A stretch of DNA of 64,000 bases, taken from the NCBI GenBank assembly GCA_025451845.1, contig JANWJS010000027.1, forward strand, positions 62,001 through 126,000, read 5' to 3'. The stretch comes from Steroidobacteraceae bacterium (GTDB lineage Bacteria; Pseudomonadota; Gammaproteobacteria; Steroidobacterales; Steroidobacteraceae). This document shows positions 7,389 to 19,397 of the stretch, piece after piece (the first letter of the stretch is position 1; each line of letters opens with the position of its first letter). The notes beneath the pieces were generated by a model. The model saw only the letters and a program-made list of their open reading frames with translations, ran no database searches and was not told where the DNA came from. Position numbers and translations under genes: made by a program.

Positions 7389-8654
7389 TCATTGATGAGG
7401 CAACGTGCTCGAGCACGAAGCGGCGCGGGTCGCCGGCCCTGCGGAAGAATTCGGCAGCCGCTGGCGCGGGCGCAAGGCGCTGACATTGCCGTACAGTCCC
7501 TCGATCAGCTGAACGAACCGATCCCAGCCGTAGAATTGCAGCGCGTGCGAGCGCGCCGCACTGGCCACCGCCCGGGCGCGCTCCGGAGAGCCGAATACCT
7601 CGAGGATCGCCTTCTGCACGCTCTCGGTGCGTGCCTCGCACAGAAACGCGCGCTCGCCGTTCAGCACCGGCTCATGCGCGCGTCCCCTCGTCGCGACGAT
7701 CGGCCTACCCGCGACCATGTAGTCCAGCACCTTGAGCGGCAGATTGTCGCTGGAGGGCCGCAGCGAAATGAGGCAATCGGCCATGGCAAGGTACGCGGGC
7801 ATGCGGTCTCGAGATTCCGGGGCGAGGATCCGGACGCGCCCACGAGCGTGCGGCGCGAACTGCGCGAGTGCGCCTGCGCGAGCCTTGGTGCTCGCACCGA
7901 CACACACCAGCATCAGTTTCGGATCGACGGTGAGCGCCTGAGTGAACGCTCCGAACAACAGGTCGAGCCGCTGATACGCGGCGAAGTTGCCGGTGTACGC
8001 CACAACATGCGCGTCCGCGGGAATGTCCAGCTCACCACGCAACTGCCGAACGGCAGCCTGATCGGCGACGTCGATCAGCGGTGGGAAACGCCATTCGGTG
8101 AGAGAGATCCCGGGCACCGCTGCTCGAACGTAATCCGCGAGCCCTGTGCTGCAAACGATCTGCGACGCGCGCCGCAGGACGAGCCGCTCGAAATCACCGA
8201 GAGCGCGCTGCGCGAGGGCCGTGCCGAGGACTTTGTGGCGGCGCAGCTCGACCGGAATGGCCGATGCCATGTCATAAATGAACGGCGTGCCGAGCCTGGG
8301 GCAGAGCAAGGCTGCGAGATAAGCGGCCTCTTCCACCGCATGCACGACGCCGTAATTTCGCGTCCTGAGCATATGCCAGAAGGAGCGCGCAAGCGTCAGG
8401 TCGAGCAACGCCTTGCCGACGGAGAACCCGATCGGCACGGCACGGATGCCGAGCGGGTTGGCGCACCGATGGATCGTGGTCGCCGGAATGAGGCTCTCCT
8501 GCCCGATGGGGAAGGCGAGCAGATCCACTTCGAATCCGAGCTGGCCGAGTGCGCGACAGACGTGAGCGAGAGCGATCGGTGTGCCGCGATCCTGGTAGAA
8601 CGGCTGGGGCGTCACGACCAGCACGCGCCGGCTCGTCACGGATTGCTTCGGCAT
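7389..8654 (-). CDS. Glycosyltransferase family 4 (GT-B)
   Basis: A 421-residue GT-B glycosyltransferase. The N-terminal Rossmann half starts VLVVTPQPFYQDRGTPIALA (residues 11-30). The C-terminal half carries the nucleotide-sugar-binding segment GRPIVATRGRAHEPVLNGE, with a retaining-type Glu in the EPVLNGE stretch. Such enzymes transfer a sugar from an NDP-sugar to a lipid-linked glycan at the inner face of the membrane. It runs convergent to the plus-strand sugar genes and follows a family 2 glycosyltransferase. The donor and linkage cannot be told from sequence. Confidence 0.85.
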   Translation of the reverse strand: MPKQSVTSRRVLVVTPQPFYQDRGTPIALAHVCRALGQLGFEVDLLAFPIGQESLIPATTIHRCANPLGIRAVPIGFSVGKALLDLTLARSFWHMLRTRNYGVVHAVEEAAYLAALLCPRLGTPFIYDMASAIPVELRRHKVLGTALAQRALGDFERLVLRRASQIVCSTGLADYVRAAVPGISLTEWRFPPLIDVADQAAVRQLRGELDIPADAHVVAYTGNFAAYQRLDLLFGAFTQALTVDPKLMLVCVGASTKARAGALAQFAPHARGRVRILAPESRDRMPAYLAMADCLISLRPSSDNLPLKVLDYMVAGRPIVATRGRAHEPVLNGERAFLCEARTESVQKAILEVFGSPERARAVASAARSHALQFYGWDRFVQLIEGLYGNVSALRPRQRLPNSSAGPATRAASCSSTLPHQ

Positions 8655-8708
8655 GCCTTCAGATCCTTTGGACTCGATCTTTCGCGGCCACGGCTCGCTT
8701 CGCGTTCA

Positions 8709-9698
8709 TCACCGACGCCGTTCGGCGACGAGATGATGACCGGGGGCGGCCCCAAACAGCCGCACCTTCAGCCGCTCGGCAAGCCCGGGCGCACTGGGTA
8801 CCGCCACCGCCAACAGATCGACCGCCGCCCTCGCGGTGTTGTAGTTGTGCGCCCACCAGCGGGCCAGCACCCCATAGCAACGGGACCGCTCCTCCAGCGT
8901 CAGAGCCTCCCGCCGGACCATGTTCAGGTACTCGCTGTAGAGGCGCCATGTCGGAAAACTCATGTGGCCGCCGCGGGCGCTGTCGTGCCACGCGGCACGT
9001 TCGGTTGAGCGCCGCTGCGAGCGCGTGTAGCGGTTGGGATGCTCCCGGATGGCCAGCAGCGGCGCCGGCAGCTGGACCATCCGGCCGCGCAGCGAGAGCT
9101 GTGCGAGCAGCGCCCGATCGGCGCCGTGGAAACTGCCGTGCAGCAGCGAGCCTGACAGCGCATCGCGGCGGATGAGCCCGAAGAAATCCACACAGGTGTG
9201 CGAGCGCAGCACCATCCAGGCGAAGCGCGTGGATGGCGAGTACGAGTCCGCCCCGGTGAGCCTGGTGTCATATAGACCAATCTGCGTACCGGCAGGGTCG
9301 ATGTATGAGATCACCGTGTTGCAGAGCACCGCGTCCGCGCGATCCTCCAGGACGCGGTAGGTCTTCGCCAAAAATGACGGCAGCATCCGGTCATCATGCG
9401 CCAGCCATTTGAAGTAGCGGCCCCGGGCGTGGCTGAACGCCAGGTTATAGTTGGCGGCCGCGCCGAGGTTGCGCGGATTGCGGAAATAGCGCACGCGATG
9501 ATCGCGCGCCGCATAGTCGCGGCAGATCTCGGCCGTCCGGTCGCTGGAAGCGTTATCGCAAAGGATCAGCTCGAGGTCAGCGAGAGTCTGCGCGAGCGTC
9601 GAGCGGATCGCATCCTCGAGAAAGGCCTCACCGTTATAGACGGGCACCCCTACGCTGACGAGGGGCACCTCGCCGGCGGACTCGGAATCCTGACGCAT
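8709..9698 (-). CDS. Glycosyltransferase family 2 (GT-A)
   Basis: A 329-residue GT-A enzyme. The start (VSVGVPVYNGEAFLEDAIRS) and the ILCDNASSDRT segment are the hallmark nucleotide-binding region of family 2. A DxD-like metal site is seen in WLAHDDR. I chose the ATG at 9698; a GTG one codon upstream is possible. It lies 54 nt upstream of the family 4 gene on the same strand, so both probably build the same oligosaccharide repeat. Sugar specificity is unknown. Confidence 0.85.
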   Translation of the reverse strand: MRQDSESAGEVPLVSVGVPVYNGEAFLEDAIRSTLAQTLADLELILCDNASSDRTAEICRDYAARDHRVRYFRNPRNLGAAANYNLAFSHARGRYFKWLAHDDRMLPSFLAKTYRVLEDRADAVLCNTVISYIDPAGTQIGLYDTRLTGADSYSPSTRFAWMVLRSHTCVDFFGLIRRDALSGSLLHGSFHGADRALLAQLSLRGRMVQLPAPLLAIREHPNRYTRSQRRSTERAAWHDSARGGHMSFPTWRLYSEYLNMVRREALTLEERSRCYGVLARWWAHNYNTARAAVDLLAVAVPSAPGLAERLKVRLFGAAPGHHLVAERRR

Positions 9699-9837
9699 CA
9701 CTCCCCCTTGGCAATTTCGGCGCCTGCGCCGGAAAGGGTTTAACGATTCGTCAGCACATTCCGTTCCAGTTCTAGATTAGGCTGGAAGTCGCCTGCGGCC
9801 GTCGCTCGGCTCCGTCCCTGCGCCGAGCCCTCCGGGC

Positions 9838-9936
9838 CGTCCAGAATCGCTTCCGGCGATTCTGGCGAGCCGGCCAGCCCTCTGGCTCATCCCGAGCCCG
9901 CGGCCAGGCAGCGGCCCGGGGCCGCTCGCTTGGGTG
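9838..9936 (-). repeat. Type R dispersed repeat, copy 1
   Basis: Read on the minus strand it contains hairpin I (GCGGCC to GGCCGC), a GGATGAG spacer, a GGGCTGGCCG segment and hairpin II at 9841-9865 (CCAGAATCG and CGATTCTGG, 9-bp perfect). The order matches the better-preserved copies at 38857, 56106 and 57507. It lies just downstream of the hypothetical gene that ends at 9945. Confidence 0.7.
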
Positions 9937-9944
9937 CTATCGAC

Positions 9945-10352
9945 CTAAGGAAACTTGATCTTGCCGCCGCCGACCGGGCCGCCCGCTCCCGGGCCAGGGC
10001 CGACGCCGGCGCCAACGTCCGGCACCACGATGCGCGAGGCGGCCTCCCGGCGCATTTCACGTGCCTCGTCGATGGCCTGCTCCAGCGCGACGTTGACGCC
10101 CTCGGGGAATTTGGCCAGTGCCTCCTCGAGGGTGCTGGCCTCGATCTCGAACGCGAGCGGCAACACGCCCGCGGGGGTAAGGAGCTGCGTCTGCCCGGAG
10201 AACAGCACCGGCCGCGCGGCGTCGGTCGCTCCGTCCACGGTCACGGGTGTCAGGCGGCGGATCGTGCCGGCCCGGCGATCGGTGTAGATCTCCTCCCGGT
10301 AGAGACCGGCCGGATCGAGCCGTACTTCCGGAAGATCGCTCTTCGCTGCCAT
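9945..10352 (-). CDS. Conserved-looking hypothetical protein with Gly/Pro-rich tail
   Basis: I do not recognise this 135-residue soluble protein. The first ~105 residues are a plausible folded domain with charged and hydrophobic alternation (e.g. LYREEIYTDRRAGTIRRLTP) and a helix rich in Glu/Ala. The last ~25 residues are almost only Gly, Pro, Val and Ala and end in GGGKIKFP. There is no signal peptide or membrane helix. It starts 18 nt after the mutT stop on the same strand, with AGGA about 8 nt before the ATG, so it is probably co-transcribed with mutT. Codon use looks like that of its neighbours, so I regard it as real. Confidence 0.65.
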   Translation of the reverse strand: MAAKSDLPEVRLDPAGLYREEIYTDRRAGTIRRLTPVTVDGATDAARPVLFSGQTQLLTPAGVLPLAFEIEASTLEEALAKFPEGVNVALEQAIDEAREMRREAASRIVVPDVGAGVGPGPGAGGPVGGGKIKFP

Positions 10353-10370
10353 GGGGGAATCCTGTGAGTT

Positions 10371-10766
10371 CTAAGGAGGCGGCGCACATTGTACCAGTGC
10401 GGCCACGAACGGACGGTCGGCCTCGAGCATGTCCTCGCCGGCAAGCTGCGCGCACTGCACCCATTTCAGGCGCTGCCCATCGAGCGCTCGCGGCTCGCCC
10501 CGGTAACGCTCGACCCTCCACATGGAAAGCTCGACCTCGCGGTCGGGATAACGGTGTGTCAGTCGCATCATCGGCTGGGCCGCGACCACCTGGATACCGA
10601 GCTCTTCCTCCAGCTCGCGCGTGAGTGCAGCCTCCTCCGCCTCGCCGGGCGCGACCTTCCCGCCGGGAAACTCCCAGCGGCCGGCCATGTGCTTGCCCGC
10701 CGGACGCTCGGCAATGAGCACTCTTCCCGAGCCGTCAAAGATCGCCGCCGCCACGACGAGAGTCAT
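10371..10766 (-). CDS. mutT: MutT-type Nudix hydrolase (8-oxo-dGTP diphosphatase)
   Basis: A 131-residue Nudix hydrolase, the usual size of MutT. The Nudix box GX5EX7REUXEEXGU is complete: Gly36, Glu42, Arg50-Glu51, Glu54-Glu55 and Gly57. Members clear 8-oxo-dGTP from the nucleotide pool and so prevent A:T to C:G mutations. The ATG at 10766 is chosen because MTLVVAAAIF is the normal MutT beginning; the frame upstream crosses a dispersed repeat. It follows secA on the same strand, as in many Gammaproteobacteria, with a type A repeat filling the gap. Confidence 0.92.
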   Translation of the reverse strand: MTLVVAAAIFDGSGRVLIAERPAGKHMAGRWEFPGGKVAPGEAEEAALTRELEEELGIQVVAAQPMMRLTHRYPDREVELSMWRVERYRGEPRALDGQRLKWVQCAQLAGEDMLEADRPFVAALVQCAPPP

Positions 10767-10784
10767 TCTAGTTGCACATCGCTT

Positions 10785-10911
10785 TCCGCGTGAGCCGGTG
10801 CCCAGGCACAGGGACTGTGCCCCGCCGCCGCAGGTGGTGGAGGCAGCGGACAAAAACCGCGCTTTTGGCCGATGCCACGCTGGGCCGGGCAGGATGCCCG
10901 GATCCAGCGTC
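10785..10911 (-). repeat. Type A dispersed repeat, copy 1 (secA-mutT gap)
   Basis: On the minus strand it has the same plan as the copies at 37217 and 46921. A GCTGGATCCGGGC-to-GCCCGGCCCAGC hairpin comes first, then a second imperfect stem around GCGCGGTTTTT, then CACCTGCGGCGGCGGGGCAC. It fills nearly the whole gap between the secA stop and the mutT start. Confidence 0.8.
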
Positions 10912-10922
10912 ATATATGAAAA

Positions 10923-13751
<2,829 letters not shown>

Positions 13752-13868
13752 GTTGACGATCCTGTGACTGGAAAACCGACCCGGGAAAAGGGGCGGGGTA
13801 TTCTACGCAGTGGAGGCCGAGTCCCCAATGGGTTCCGGCCCGCTGAAATCAAGGACCCATCGGTCTAC

Positions 13869-13950
13869 CGGCGCAAATCGCTCCCGGCGATTTACGCGGC
13901 CCACCATTGGACCGGATTTCATCTCGCGGCCCCTTTCGGGCCGGCCCGAA
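13869..13950 (-). repeat. Type R dispersed repeat, copy 2 (secA leader)
   Basis: On the minus strand it reads GGGGCCGCGAGATGAAATCC followed by GGTGGGCCGCG and a hairpin AAATCGC-CGGGA-GCGATTT. The order matches the other type R copies, but hairpin I is degraded. It lies between the M23 peptidase stop and the secA start. Confidence 0.65.
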
Positions 13951-13991
13951 TTCCTTGGACCGCACTGCGCGCAGGGAGTGCGTCCCGAGCC

Positions 13992-15008
13992 TTAATCCTG
14001 GCCGACGGCGCCGGCGCTGGGGGGCGGCGCTGCTTTCTCGGCCGCCGCGTGAACGGTGTCGGGCCCGGTAAAGGCCGTCGATCCCGCGCGCAGCGCGACG
14101 AAACGGGCGGGATTCACCTCGTGGCCGTTCTTCAGCACCTCGAAGTGCACATGCGGCCCTGTGGACCGCCCGGTATCTCCGACGAGCGCCAGCACGTCGC
14201 CGCGCCGTACCGTCTCACCCACGTGCACCAGTACCCTGTCCGCATGCCCATATCGCGTCGCATAGCCGTTGCCGTGGTCGATCTGCACCATGTTGCCGTA
14301 GCCGCCGCGCGCGCCCGCCCAAGTCACGATCCCTGCGGCCACCGCGCGGATGCGCGTGCCCTCCGGGGCTGCGAAGTCGATCCCCTCATGAAACTCCTCA
14401 CCACCGGTGAAGGGATCCACCCGCTGACCGAAGCCCGAAGAGATGTAGCCGCTGCTGACGGGACGCCCCTCCGGATGGATCTGCTGCCCGAGCTGGCGCG
14501 AGAGGATGACGTTCTCCAGCGCCGAGAGCTGTGAGCCGCTGAGATCGATCTGGCTCTGCAGGGTCTTCAGCATGGTCGAGATGTCGGAGATCTGCGGCCG
14601 TGCGCCCGGAATGTCGGTTTCCGGTCCACCCTGCGGCGGATCGTGGCCGAAATTGAATTCGCTGCTCTTGATGCCGGCGATAGCCGTCAAGCGCTGGCCC
14701 AGGGCATCGAGACGGATGACGTGCGCCTTCATGTCGCCGAGCTGAATGGCTATTGCGTCGGCGCGCACATGCATCTGGCGCTTGAGGTCGCCGATCTCCG
14801 CACGCTGCTCCGCCAGAATCCGCGACCAGCGGTCGGTCTGTCCCAGCGCCTGCCCGCTGGCACCGCCGCCGTGCCCGAGGCTCATTCCCGCCCCGAAGGC
14901 ACCGCCTACGATGGCGAGCACCGCCAGAATCAGGCATGCGAGAGCGAGCGGCGGGAGGTTCAACTGCCGCGCGTTTGCGTGCCGTTTGGAAAAGATGATG
15001 ACGTTCAT
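13992..15008 (-). CDS. Membrane-anchored M23 peptidoglycan endopeptidase
   Basis: A 338-residue protein with a short cytoplasmic tail, a membrane helix at about residues 20-42, a coiled-coil stretch (about 55-110) and a C-terminal M23 (LytM/peptidase) domain. The zinc-ligand motifs are present: FHEGID (HxxxD) and the HVHF (HxH) near the end, so it looks catalytically active, unlike EnvC/NlpD. Its role would be to cut peptidoglycan cross-links in the periplasm. The start is the ATG at 15008; the longer frame has no family similarity. The position next to secA and the dciA/lpxC genes is common in Gammaproteobacteria. Confidence 0.88.
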   Translation of the reverse strand: MNVIIFSKRHANARQLNLPPLALACLILAVLAIVGGAFGAGMSLGHGGGASGQALGQTDRWSRILAEQRAEIGDLKRQMHVRADAIAIQLGDMKAHVIRLDALGQRLTAIAGIKSSEFNFGHDPPQGGPETDIPGARPQISDISTMLKTLQSQIDLSGSQLSALENVILSRQLGQQIHPEGRPVSSGYISSGFGQRVDPFTGGEEFHEGIDFAAPEGTRIRAVAAGIVTWAGARGGYGNMVQIDHGNGYATRYGHADRVLVHVGETVRRGDVLALVGDTGRSTGPHVHFEVLKNGHEVNPARFVALRAGSTAFTGPDTVHAAAEKAAPPPSAGAVGQD

Positions 15009-15263
15009 GGCGTGCGCCCAGAATGCATGCGTGCTACCCCTTACATTTCGGCAGGCAACGCAGCAAAACCAGCGCACAGCCAGCCCAACGAGAGTTACCC
15101 GGCCGCAGAAACCCGCTCGCGCGGGCATCAAGGCCCCAGGACACTCCTCTGCGAAAGAACTTGCGCTTTGCCGGCAACCCCGCTGTCATGGCTCTCCGCT
15201 TTAGACCGGTGGTTTTGCGTCCCCGCCTTTCGACGGGTTTGCCCTTGAGCAACATGCCAGAAT

Positions 15264-15704
15264 ATGCCCAATAACAGTGGCCCGCACAAGCACGGCGTCC
15301 GCAAACTCACCTCCCGCTCCCCGCGAAGCGGCGCACACTTGGGGTCTCGGCCCCGCTATACAGGCCCGAAGGCGCCCACACATTCTGTCAAAGACCTGCT
15401 GACCCGCGCGGTTCCCGTCCTCTCGCGAGCTGCCGGCCAAACCGCCCGCCAAGCCTTCTGGCGGCCTTGGCTGGAGACCCGTCTCCCCCCCGAGCTGCCC
15501 CCCAGAATCACCGGTATAACCGAGCGCGACAGCACCTTGGTAGTCTTCGCCGATTCCCCGGCCTGGTCCGCCCGACTCCGCTACGCCCTGCAGGAGCTGC
15601 GCGCCCAAATCCAGGAGGCGCAACCGGAGATCAAAGAAGTCACCGTCCGCGTAATGCCCCGCCCGACAAAACCGCCCGGCGGCCGCGGAACCCGGCCCGA
15701 TTAA
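15264..15704 (+). CDS. dciA: DciA-like DUF721 protein
   Basis: A 146-residue protein of the DUF721 family, whose members load or regulate the replicative helicase DnaB (DciA). A disordered, basic Ser/Arg/Pro-rich N-terminus (residues 1-45) precedes the conserved domain. That domain has the SPAWSARLRYALQELRAQ segment typical of the family, where a Trp/Leu-rich helix follows a strand of the RESTLVVFADS type. It reads away from the M23 gene and converges on lpxC. The start ATG at 15264 gives the usual family size. Confidence 0.8.
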   Translation: MPNNSGPHKHGVRKLTSRSPRSGAHLGSRPRYTGPKAPTHSVKDLLTRAVPVLSRAAGQTARQAFWRPWLETRLPPELPPRITGITERDSTLVVFADSPAWSARLRYALQELRAQIQEAQPEIKEVTVRVMPRPTKPPGGRGTRPD

Positions 15705-15736
15705 GTTAAGGAGCAGCGCCGAGCCGGCGCCGCGTC

Positions 15737-16663
15737 TCAGCCCCCGCCCGACCCCGGCAAAGCAGGCGCTTCGATATAGGAAATGGGCGCATCCGCGTAA
15801 GACTCGAAGGCCACCTTCTCCCAGGTGGTCGCGTCCTGGAGCAGCGCCCGCAGCAGACGGTTGTTCAGTGCGTGTCCGGACTTATGCCCGCTGAACTCGC
15901 CGATCAGACTGTGCCCCAGAAGGTAAAGATCGCCGATCGCATCCAGGATCTTGTGCTTGACGAACTCATCCTCGTACCGCAGCCCGTCCTCGTTGAGCAC
16001 CCGGAAATCATCCAGCACCACGGCATTGTCCAGGTTGCCACCCAGGGCGAGATTGCGCTCGCGCAGCCATTCCAGGTCGCGCATGAACCCGAACGTGCGC
16101 GCCCGGCTCACCTCCTTGAGGAATGAGGTCGTCGAGAAATCCATCGATGCCTTCTGCGCCCGGCGTTTGAAGATCGGGTGATTGAACTCGATCTCGAAGT
16201 TGACCTTGAAGCCGTCGAACGGACTGAATTCCGCCCACTTGTCGCCGTCCTCCACCCGCAAACGCTTCTTGATGCGGATGAAGTGCTTCGGCTCGCGCTG
16301 CTCCTCGATGCCGGCCGACTGCAGCAGGAAGACGAACGGCCCCGCGCTGCCGTCCATGATGGGCACCTCGGGCGCCGATAGCTCGACGATGGCATTGTCT
16401 ACGCCTAAGCCCGCAAAAGCCGACAGCAGGTGCTCTACCGTAGAGACCCGCGTGCTGTCGCGACAAAGGGTTGTGCCGAGCGTCGTGTCGCCGACATTCT
16501 CCGCATGCGCCGCCACGTCCACCGCCAGCGGCAGATCGGTCCGCCGGAACACGATACCGGTGTCTGGAGGAGCCGGACGGAGCGTCATCAGGACTTTTTT
16601 CCCCGTATGAAGCCCAACGCCCGTGGCGCGGATCGAGTTCTTGAGCGTCCGCTGACCGACCAT
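15737..16663 (-). CDS. lpxC: UDP-3-O-acyl-N-acetylglucosamine deacetylase
   Basis: A 308-residue LpxC, the committed step of lipid A synthesis and a zinc enzyme. The N-terminus [20 protein letters not shown] is nearly the same as in E. coli LpxC. The zinc ligands are His78 (VEHL), His237 and Asp241 ([10 protein letters not shown]), and the catalytic His264 (SGHALNN) and Glu77 are present. It lies directly after ftsZ, as in other Gammaproteobacteria. The 204-nt gap between them contains an 8-bp stem hairpin at 16703-16729 and presumably the lpxC promoter. Confidence 0.97.
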   Translation of the reverse strand: MVGQRTLKNSIRATGVGLHTGKKVLMTLRPAPPDTGIVFRRTDLPLAVDVAAHAENVGDTTLGTTLCRDSTRVSTVEHLLSAFAGLGVDNAIVELSAPEVPIMDGSAGPFVFLLQSAGIEEQREPKHFIRIKKRLRVEDGDKWAEFSPFDGFKVNFEIEFNHPIFKRRAQKASMDFSTTSFLKEVSRARTFGFMRDLEWLRERNLALGGNLDNAVVLDDFRVLNEDGLRYEDEFVKHKILDAIGDLYLLGHSLIGEFSGHKSGHALNNRLLRALLQDATTWEKVAFESYADAPISYIEAPALPGSGGG

Positions 16664-16702
16664 GTTTGTAGCTGCGTAAGTCCTTCGTGTCTCAACGATC
16701 CG

Positions 16703-16729
16703 AGCGGGCCGCGGATGACCTGGCCCGCT
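16703..16729. repeat. 8-bp stem hairpin upstream of lpxC
   Basis: AGCGGGCC and GGCCCGCT pair perfectly around an 11-nt loop, about 40 nt upstream of the lpxC start. The GGGCCGCGGATGA it contains resembles the core of type R repeats, so it may be a decayed copy. Confidence 0.45.
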
Positions 16730-16867
16730 GCGCGCCGCTTCGCCCTTCGCCGCGGACCCGAAAGCCACGACGGCCACTGCGGCCCTAAGGTCAGAACGGC
16801 TGCCACGCACGCTGGGGTCCGTGGCGCGAAACGGCGCGCTACCGTATCACAAGCTGGCCAGTTACGC

Positions 16868-18085
16868 TCAATCAGCTTGGCGGCGCAGGAATGCGGGAAT
16901 GTCAAGCAGATCTTCCGGCTGCACATCCTGGCGCAGCCCATCGCCTACTGCCCGCTGCCGCTGGACCGTCGGCTTGTCGAGTTGCGCGTAATCGCTGCTC
17001 GAGAGGGGGCTGCGGCGCACCACCCGCATGGGCGGCTCCCCCCGCGTCTCCCGCTCACGCGCCGGCGCTTCCCCGCGTCCCGGTGCCGGCTCGGCGTGTC
17101 TGAACGACTGCGACCGGGCCGCGGCAGCCGGGCGGCCGAGTCCAGTAGCCACAACCGTCACCCGCACCTGGTTGCTGAGCTCCGGATCGATCACCGTGCC
17201 GACGACCACCGTAGCGTCCTCCGAGGCGAACTGCTTGACGATCTGGCCGACCTCCTGAAACTCGCCGATCGAGAGGTCCATGCCGGCGGTGACGTTCACC
17301 AGGATGCCGTGAGCCCCCGCCAGGTTGATCTCCTCGAGCAGAGGAGAGGACACCGCCGCCTCCGCCGCGGCGCGCGCGCGCCCTTCGCCGCTCGCGGCTC
17401 CCGAGCCCATCATGGCCATGCCGGTCTCGGCCATGACCGTGCGTACATCCGCGAAATCGACGTTGATCAGTCCGGGGCGAGTGATCAGCTCCGCGATGCC
17501 CTGCACCGCCCCCTGCAGCACCTGGTTCGCGGACTTGAACGCATCGAGCAGTGTCGTCTGCGCCCCGAGCACGGTGAGGAGCTTCTGGTTGGGAATGGTG
17601 ATGAGCGAGTCGCAGTACTTGCCGAGCTCCGCAATGCCGTGCTCGGCGACGTACGAGCGCTTACCGCCCTCCATCTCGAACGGCTTGGTGACTACGGCCA
17701 CCGTCAGGATGCCGAGCTCCTTGGCGACCTGCGCGACCACGGGAGCCGCGCCCGTGCCGGTGCCACCGCCCATTCCGGCGGTGATGAACAGCATGTCGCA
17801 GCCCTCGACCAGCTCCACGACGCGGTCGCGATCCTCCATCGCCGCCTGGCGCCCGACTTCCGGATCCGCCCCGGCGCCGAGCCCCTTGGTGATGTTGGTG
17901 CCGATCTGCAGGGTGGTCTTCACCTTCGCGTGCTTGAGGGCCTGCGAGTCGGTGTTGATGCACATGAACTCCACCCCCTCGATGCCGGAGGTGACCATGT
18001 GGGCCACGGCGTTGCCGCCGCCGCCGCCCACGCCGATGACTTTGATGACAGCGCTTTGGCTGTAGGCGTCCATTAGTTCAAACAT
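16868..18085 (-). CDS. ftsZ: Cell division GTPase FtsZ
   Basis: A 405-residue tubulin homologue that forms the division ring. The GTP-binding tubulin signature GGGTGTG is at residues 106-112 and the T7-loop region ([11 protein letters not shown]) is present. A ~75-residue variable linker rich in Arg, Glu and Pro leads to the conserved C-terminal peptide [11 protein letters not shown], which docks FtsA/ZipA. A strong Shine-Dalgarno (GAGGAG) lies 11 nt before the ATG at 18085. The 79-nt gap from ftsA is C/A-rich and unstructured on the coding strand, which may help high translation. It is the last gene of the dcw cluster. Confidence 0.98.
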   Translation of the reverse strand: MFELMDAYSQSAVIKVIGVGGGGGNAVAHMVTSGIEGVEFMCINTDSQALKHAKVKTTLQIGTNITKGLGAGADPEVGRQAAMEDRDRVVELVEGCDMLFITAGMGGGTGTGAAPVVAQVAKELGILTVAVVTKPFEMEGGKRSYVAEHGIAELGKYCDSLITIPNQKLLTVLGAQTTLLDAFKSANQVLQGAVQGIAELITRPGLINVDFADVRTVMAETGMAMMGSGAASGEGRARAAAEAAVSSPLLEEINLAGAHGILVNVTAGMDLSIGEFQEVGQIVKQFASEDATVVVGTVIDPELSNQVRVTVVATGLGRPAAAARSQSFRHAEPAPGRGEAPARERETRGEPPMRVVRRSPLSSSDYAQLDKPTVQRQRAVGDGLRQDVQPEDLLDIPAFLRRQAD

Positions 18086-18164
18086 TGCGCGTGCTCCTCG
18101 GGGATGAGTGTCTGTTAGTTGGAATGGTTGGTTGATTTTCTGGGAGTCGGTCGGTCTGTCAGCG

Positions 18165-19397
18165 TCAAAAGTTTCCCTGGAACCAGGCGCGCATGCGGTC
18201 GAGCGCCGTCTTCGCGTTGCCCAGGGACCGCCCGCGACGCGCGGGCAGGAAGTTGTCACGGGCATAGAGCAGAAGCCCCACGCCCGTCGAGAAAACGGGG
18301 TTGCGCACGACATCGGTGAGGCCGTGCACCTGCTGCGGCAGGCCGAGCCTCACCGGCACGTGGAAGACCTCCTCGGCGAGCTCGATCGCGCCCTCCATCT
18401 TGGCGCTGCCGCCCGTGAGCACTACGCCCGCGGCGACCACCTCCTCGAAGCCGCTGCGGCGCAGCTCCTCGCGCACCAGGCCGAACAGCTCCTCGTAACG
18501 CGGCTCGACGATCTCGGCTAGCGTCTGGCGCGCGAGGCGCCGCGCGGGCCGGTCGCCGACGCTCGGCACCTCGATGCTCTCATCGGGGTTGGCGAGCTGC
18601 GACAGCGCGCACGCATAACGGATCTTGATGTCTTCGGCGTGCTGCGTCGGCGTGCGCATGGATACGGCGATGTCGTTGGTCACTTGATCGCCCGCGATGG
18701 GGATCACGGCGGTGTGGCGGATCGCCCCATGCGCGAATACGGCGAGGTCGGTCGTGCCGCCGCCGATGTCGACCAGGCACACCCCGAGCTCCTTCTCGTC
18801 GTCGGTGAGCACCGAAAAGCTCGAGGCCAGCTGCTCGAGCACGACATCGTCGACCTCGAGGCCGCAGCGCTTGATGCATTTCTCGATGTTCTGCGCCGCG
18901 CTTTCCGCGCCGGTGACGATGTGCACCTTGGCCTCGAGGCGCACGCCCGACATGCCGATCGGATCGCGGATGCCTTCCTGGCCGTCGACGATGAACTCCT
19001 GCGGCAGCACGTGCAGTATCTTCTGGTCGGCCGGGATCGCCACCGCCTTGGCCGCATCGATGACGTGCTCGACGTCGCCGTGCGTCACTTCGCGGTCGCG
19101 GATCGCCACCACGCCGTGGGAGTTGAGACTGCGCACGTGGCTGCCGGCGATGCCGGCGAACACCGAGTGGATCTCGCAGCCCGCCATGAGCTCGGCTTCC
19201 TCCACGGCGCGCTGGATCGACTGCACGGTCGATTCGATGTTGACGACCACGCCTTTTTTGAGGCCCCGCGAGGGCTGGGACCCGAGGCCGAGCACCTCGA
19301 TGGTGCCGTCGACACCGACTTCGCCCACCAGCGCGACCACCTTGGAGGTGCCGATGTCGAGGCCGACGATGAGATTTCTGTCCGAGCGTTTAAGCAT
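18165..19397 (-). CDS. ftsA: Cell division actin-like protein FtsA
   Basis: A 410-residue actin-fold ATPase that tethers FtsZ to the membrane and links to late divisome proteins. The phosphate-1 motif [10 protein letters not shown] (residues 11-20), phosphate-2 segment ([13 protein letters not shown]) and adenosine motif ([10 protein letters not shown]) are all present. The C-terminal end MRAWFQGNF is the amphipathic membrane-targeting helix. The ATG at 19397 overlaps the ftsQ stop by 8 nt. A GTG three codons upstream is in frame. Typical length. Confidence 0.97.
   Translation of the reverse strand: MLKRSDRNLIVGLDIGTSKVVALVGEVGVDGTIEVLGLGSQPSRGLKKGVVVNIESTVQSIQRAVEEAELMAGCEIHSVFAGIAGSHVRSLNSHGVVAIRDREVTHGDVEHVIDAAKAVAIPADQKILHVLPQEFIVDGQEGIRDPIGMSGVRLEAKVHIVTGAESAAQNIEKCIKRCGLEVDDVVLEQLASSFSVLTDDEKELGVCLVDIGGGTTDLAVFAHGAIRHTAVIPIAGDQVTNDIAVSMRTPTQHAEDIKIRYACALSQLANPDESIEVPSVGDRPARRLARQTLAEIVEPRYEELFGLVREELRRSGFEEVVAAGVVLTGGSAKMEGAIELAEEVFHVPVRLGLPQQVHGLTDVVRNPVFSTGVGLLLYARDNFLPARRGRSLGNAKTALDRMRAWFQGNF

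Noticed and set aside
7017-9008. A 663-codon plus-strand frame over the glycosyltransferases
   Set aside because: Antisense to two well-defined glycosyltransferases; no family features.
16430-18076. Long plus-strand frame antisense to ftsZ and lpxC
   Set aside because: Conserved FtsZ and LpxC lie on the other strand with intact active-site motifs.
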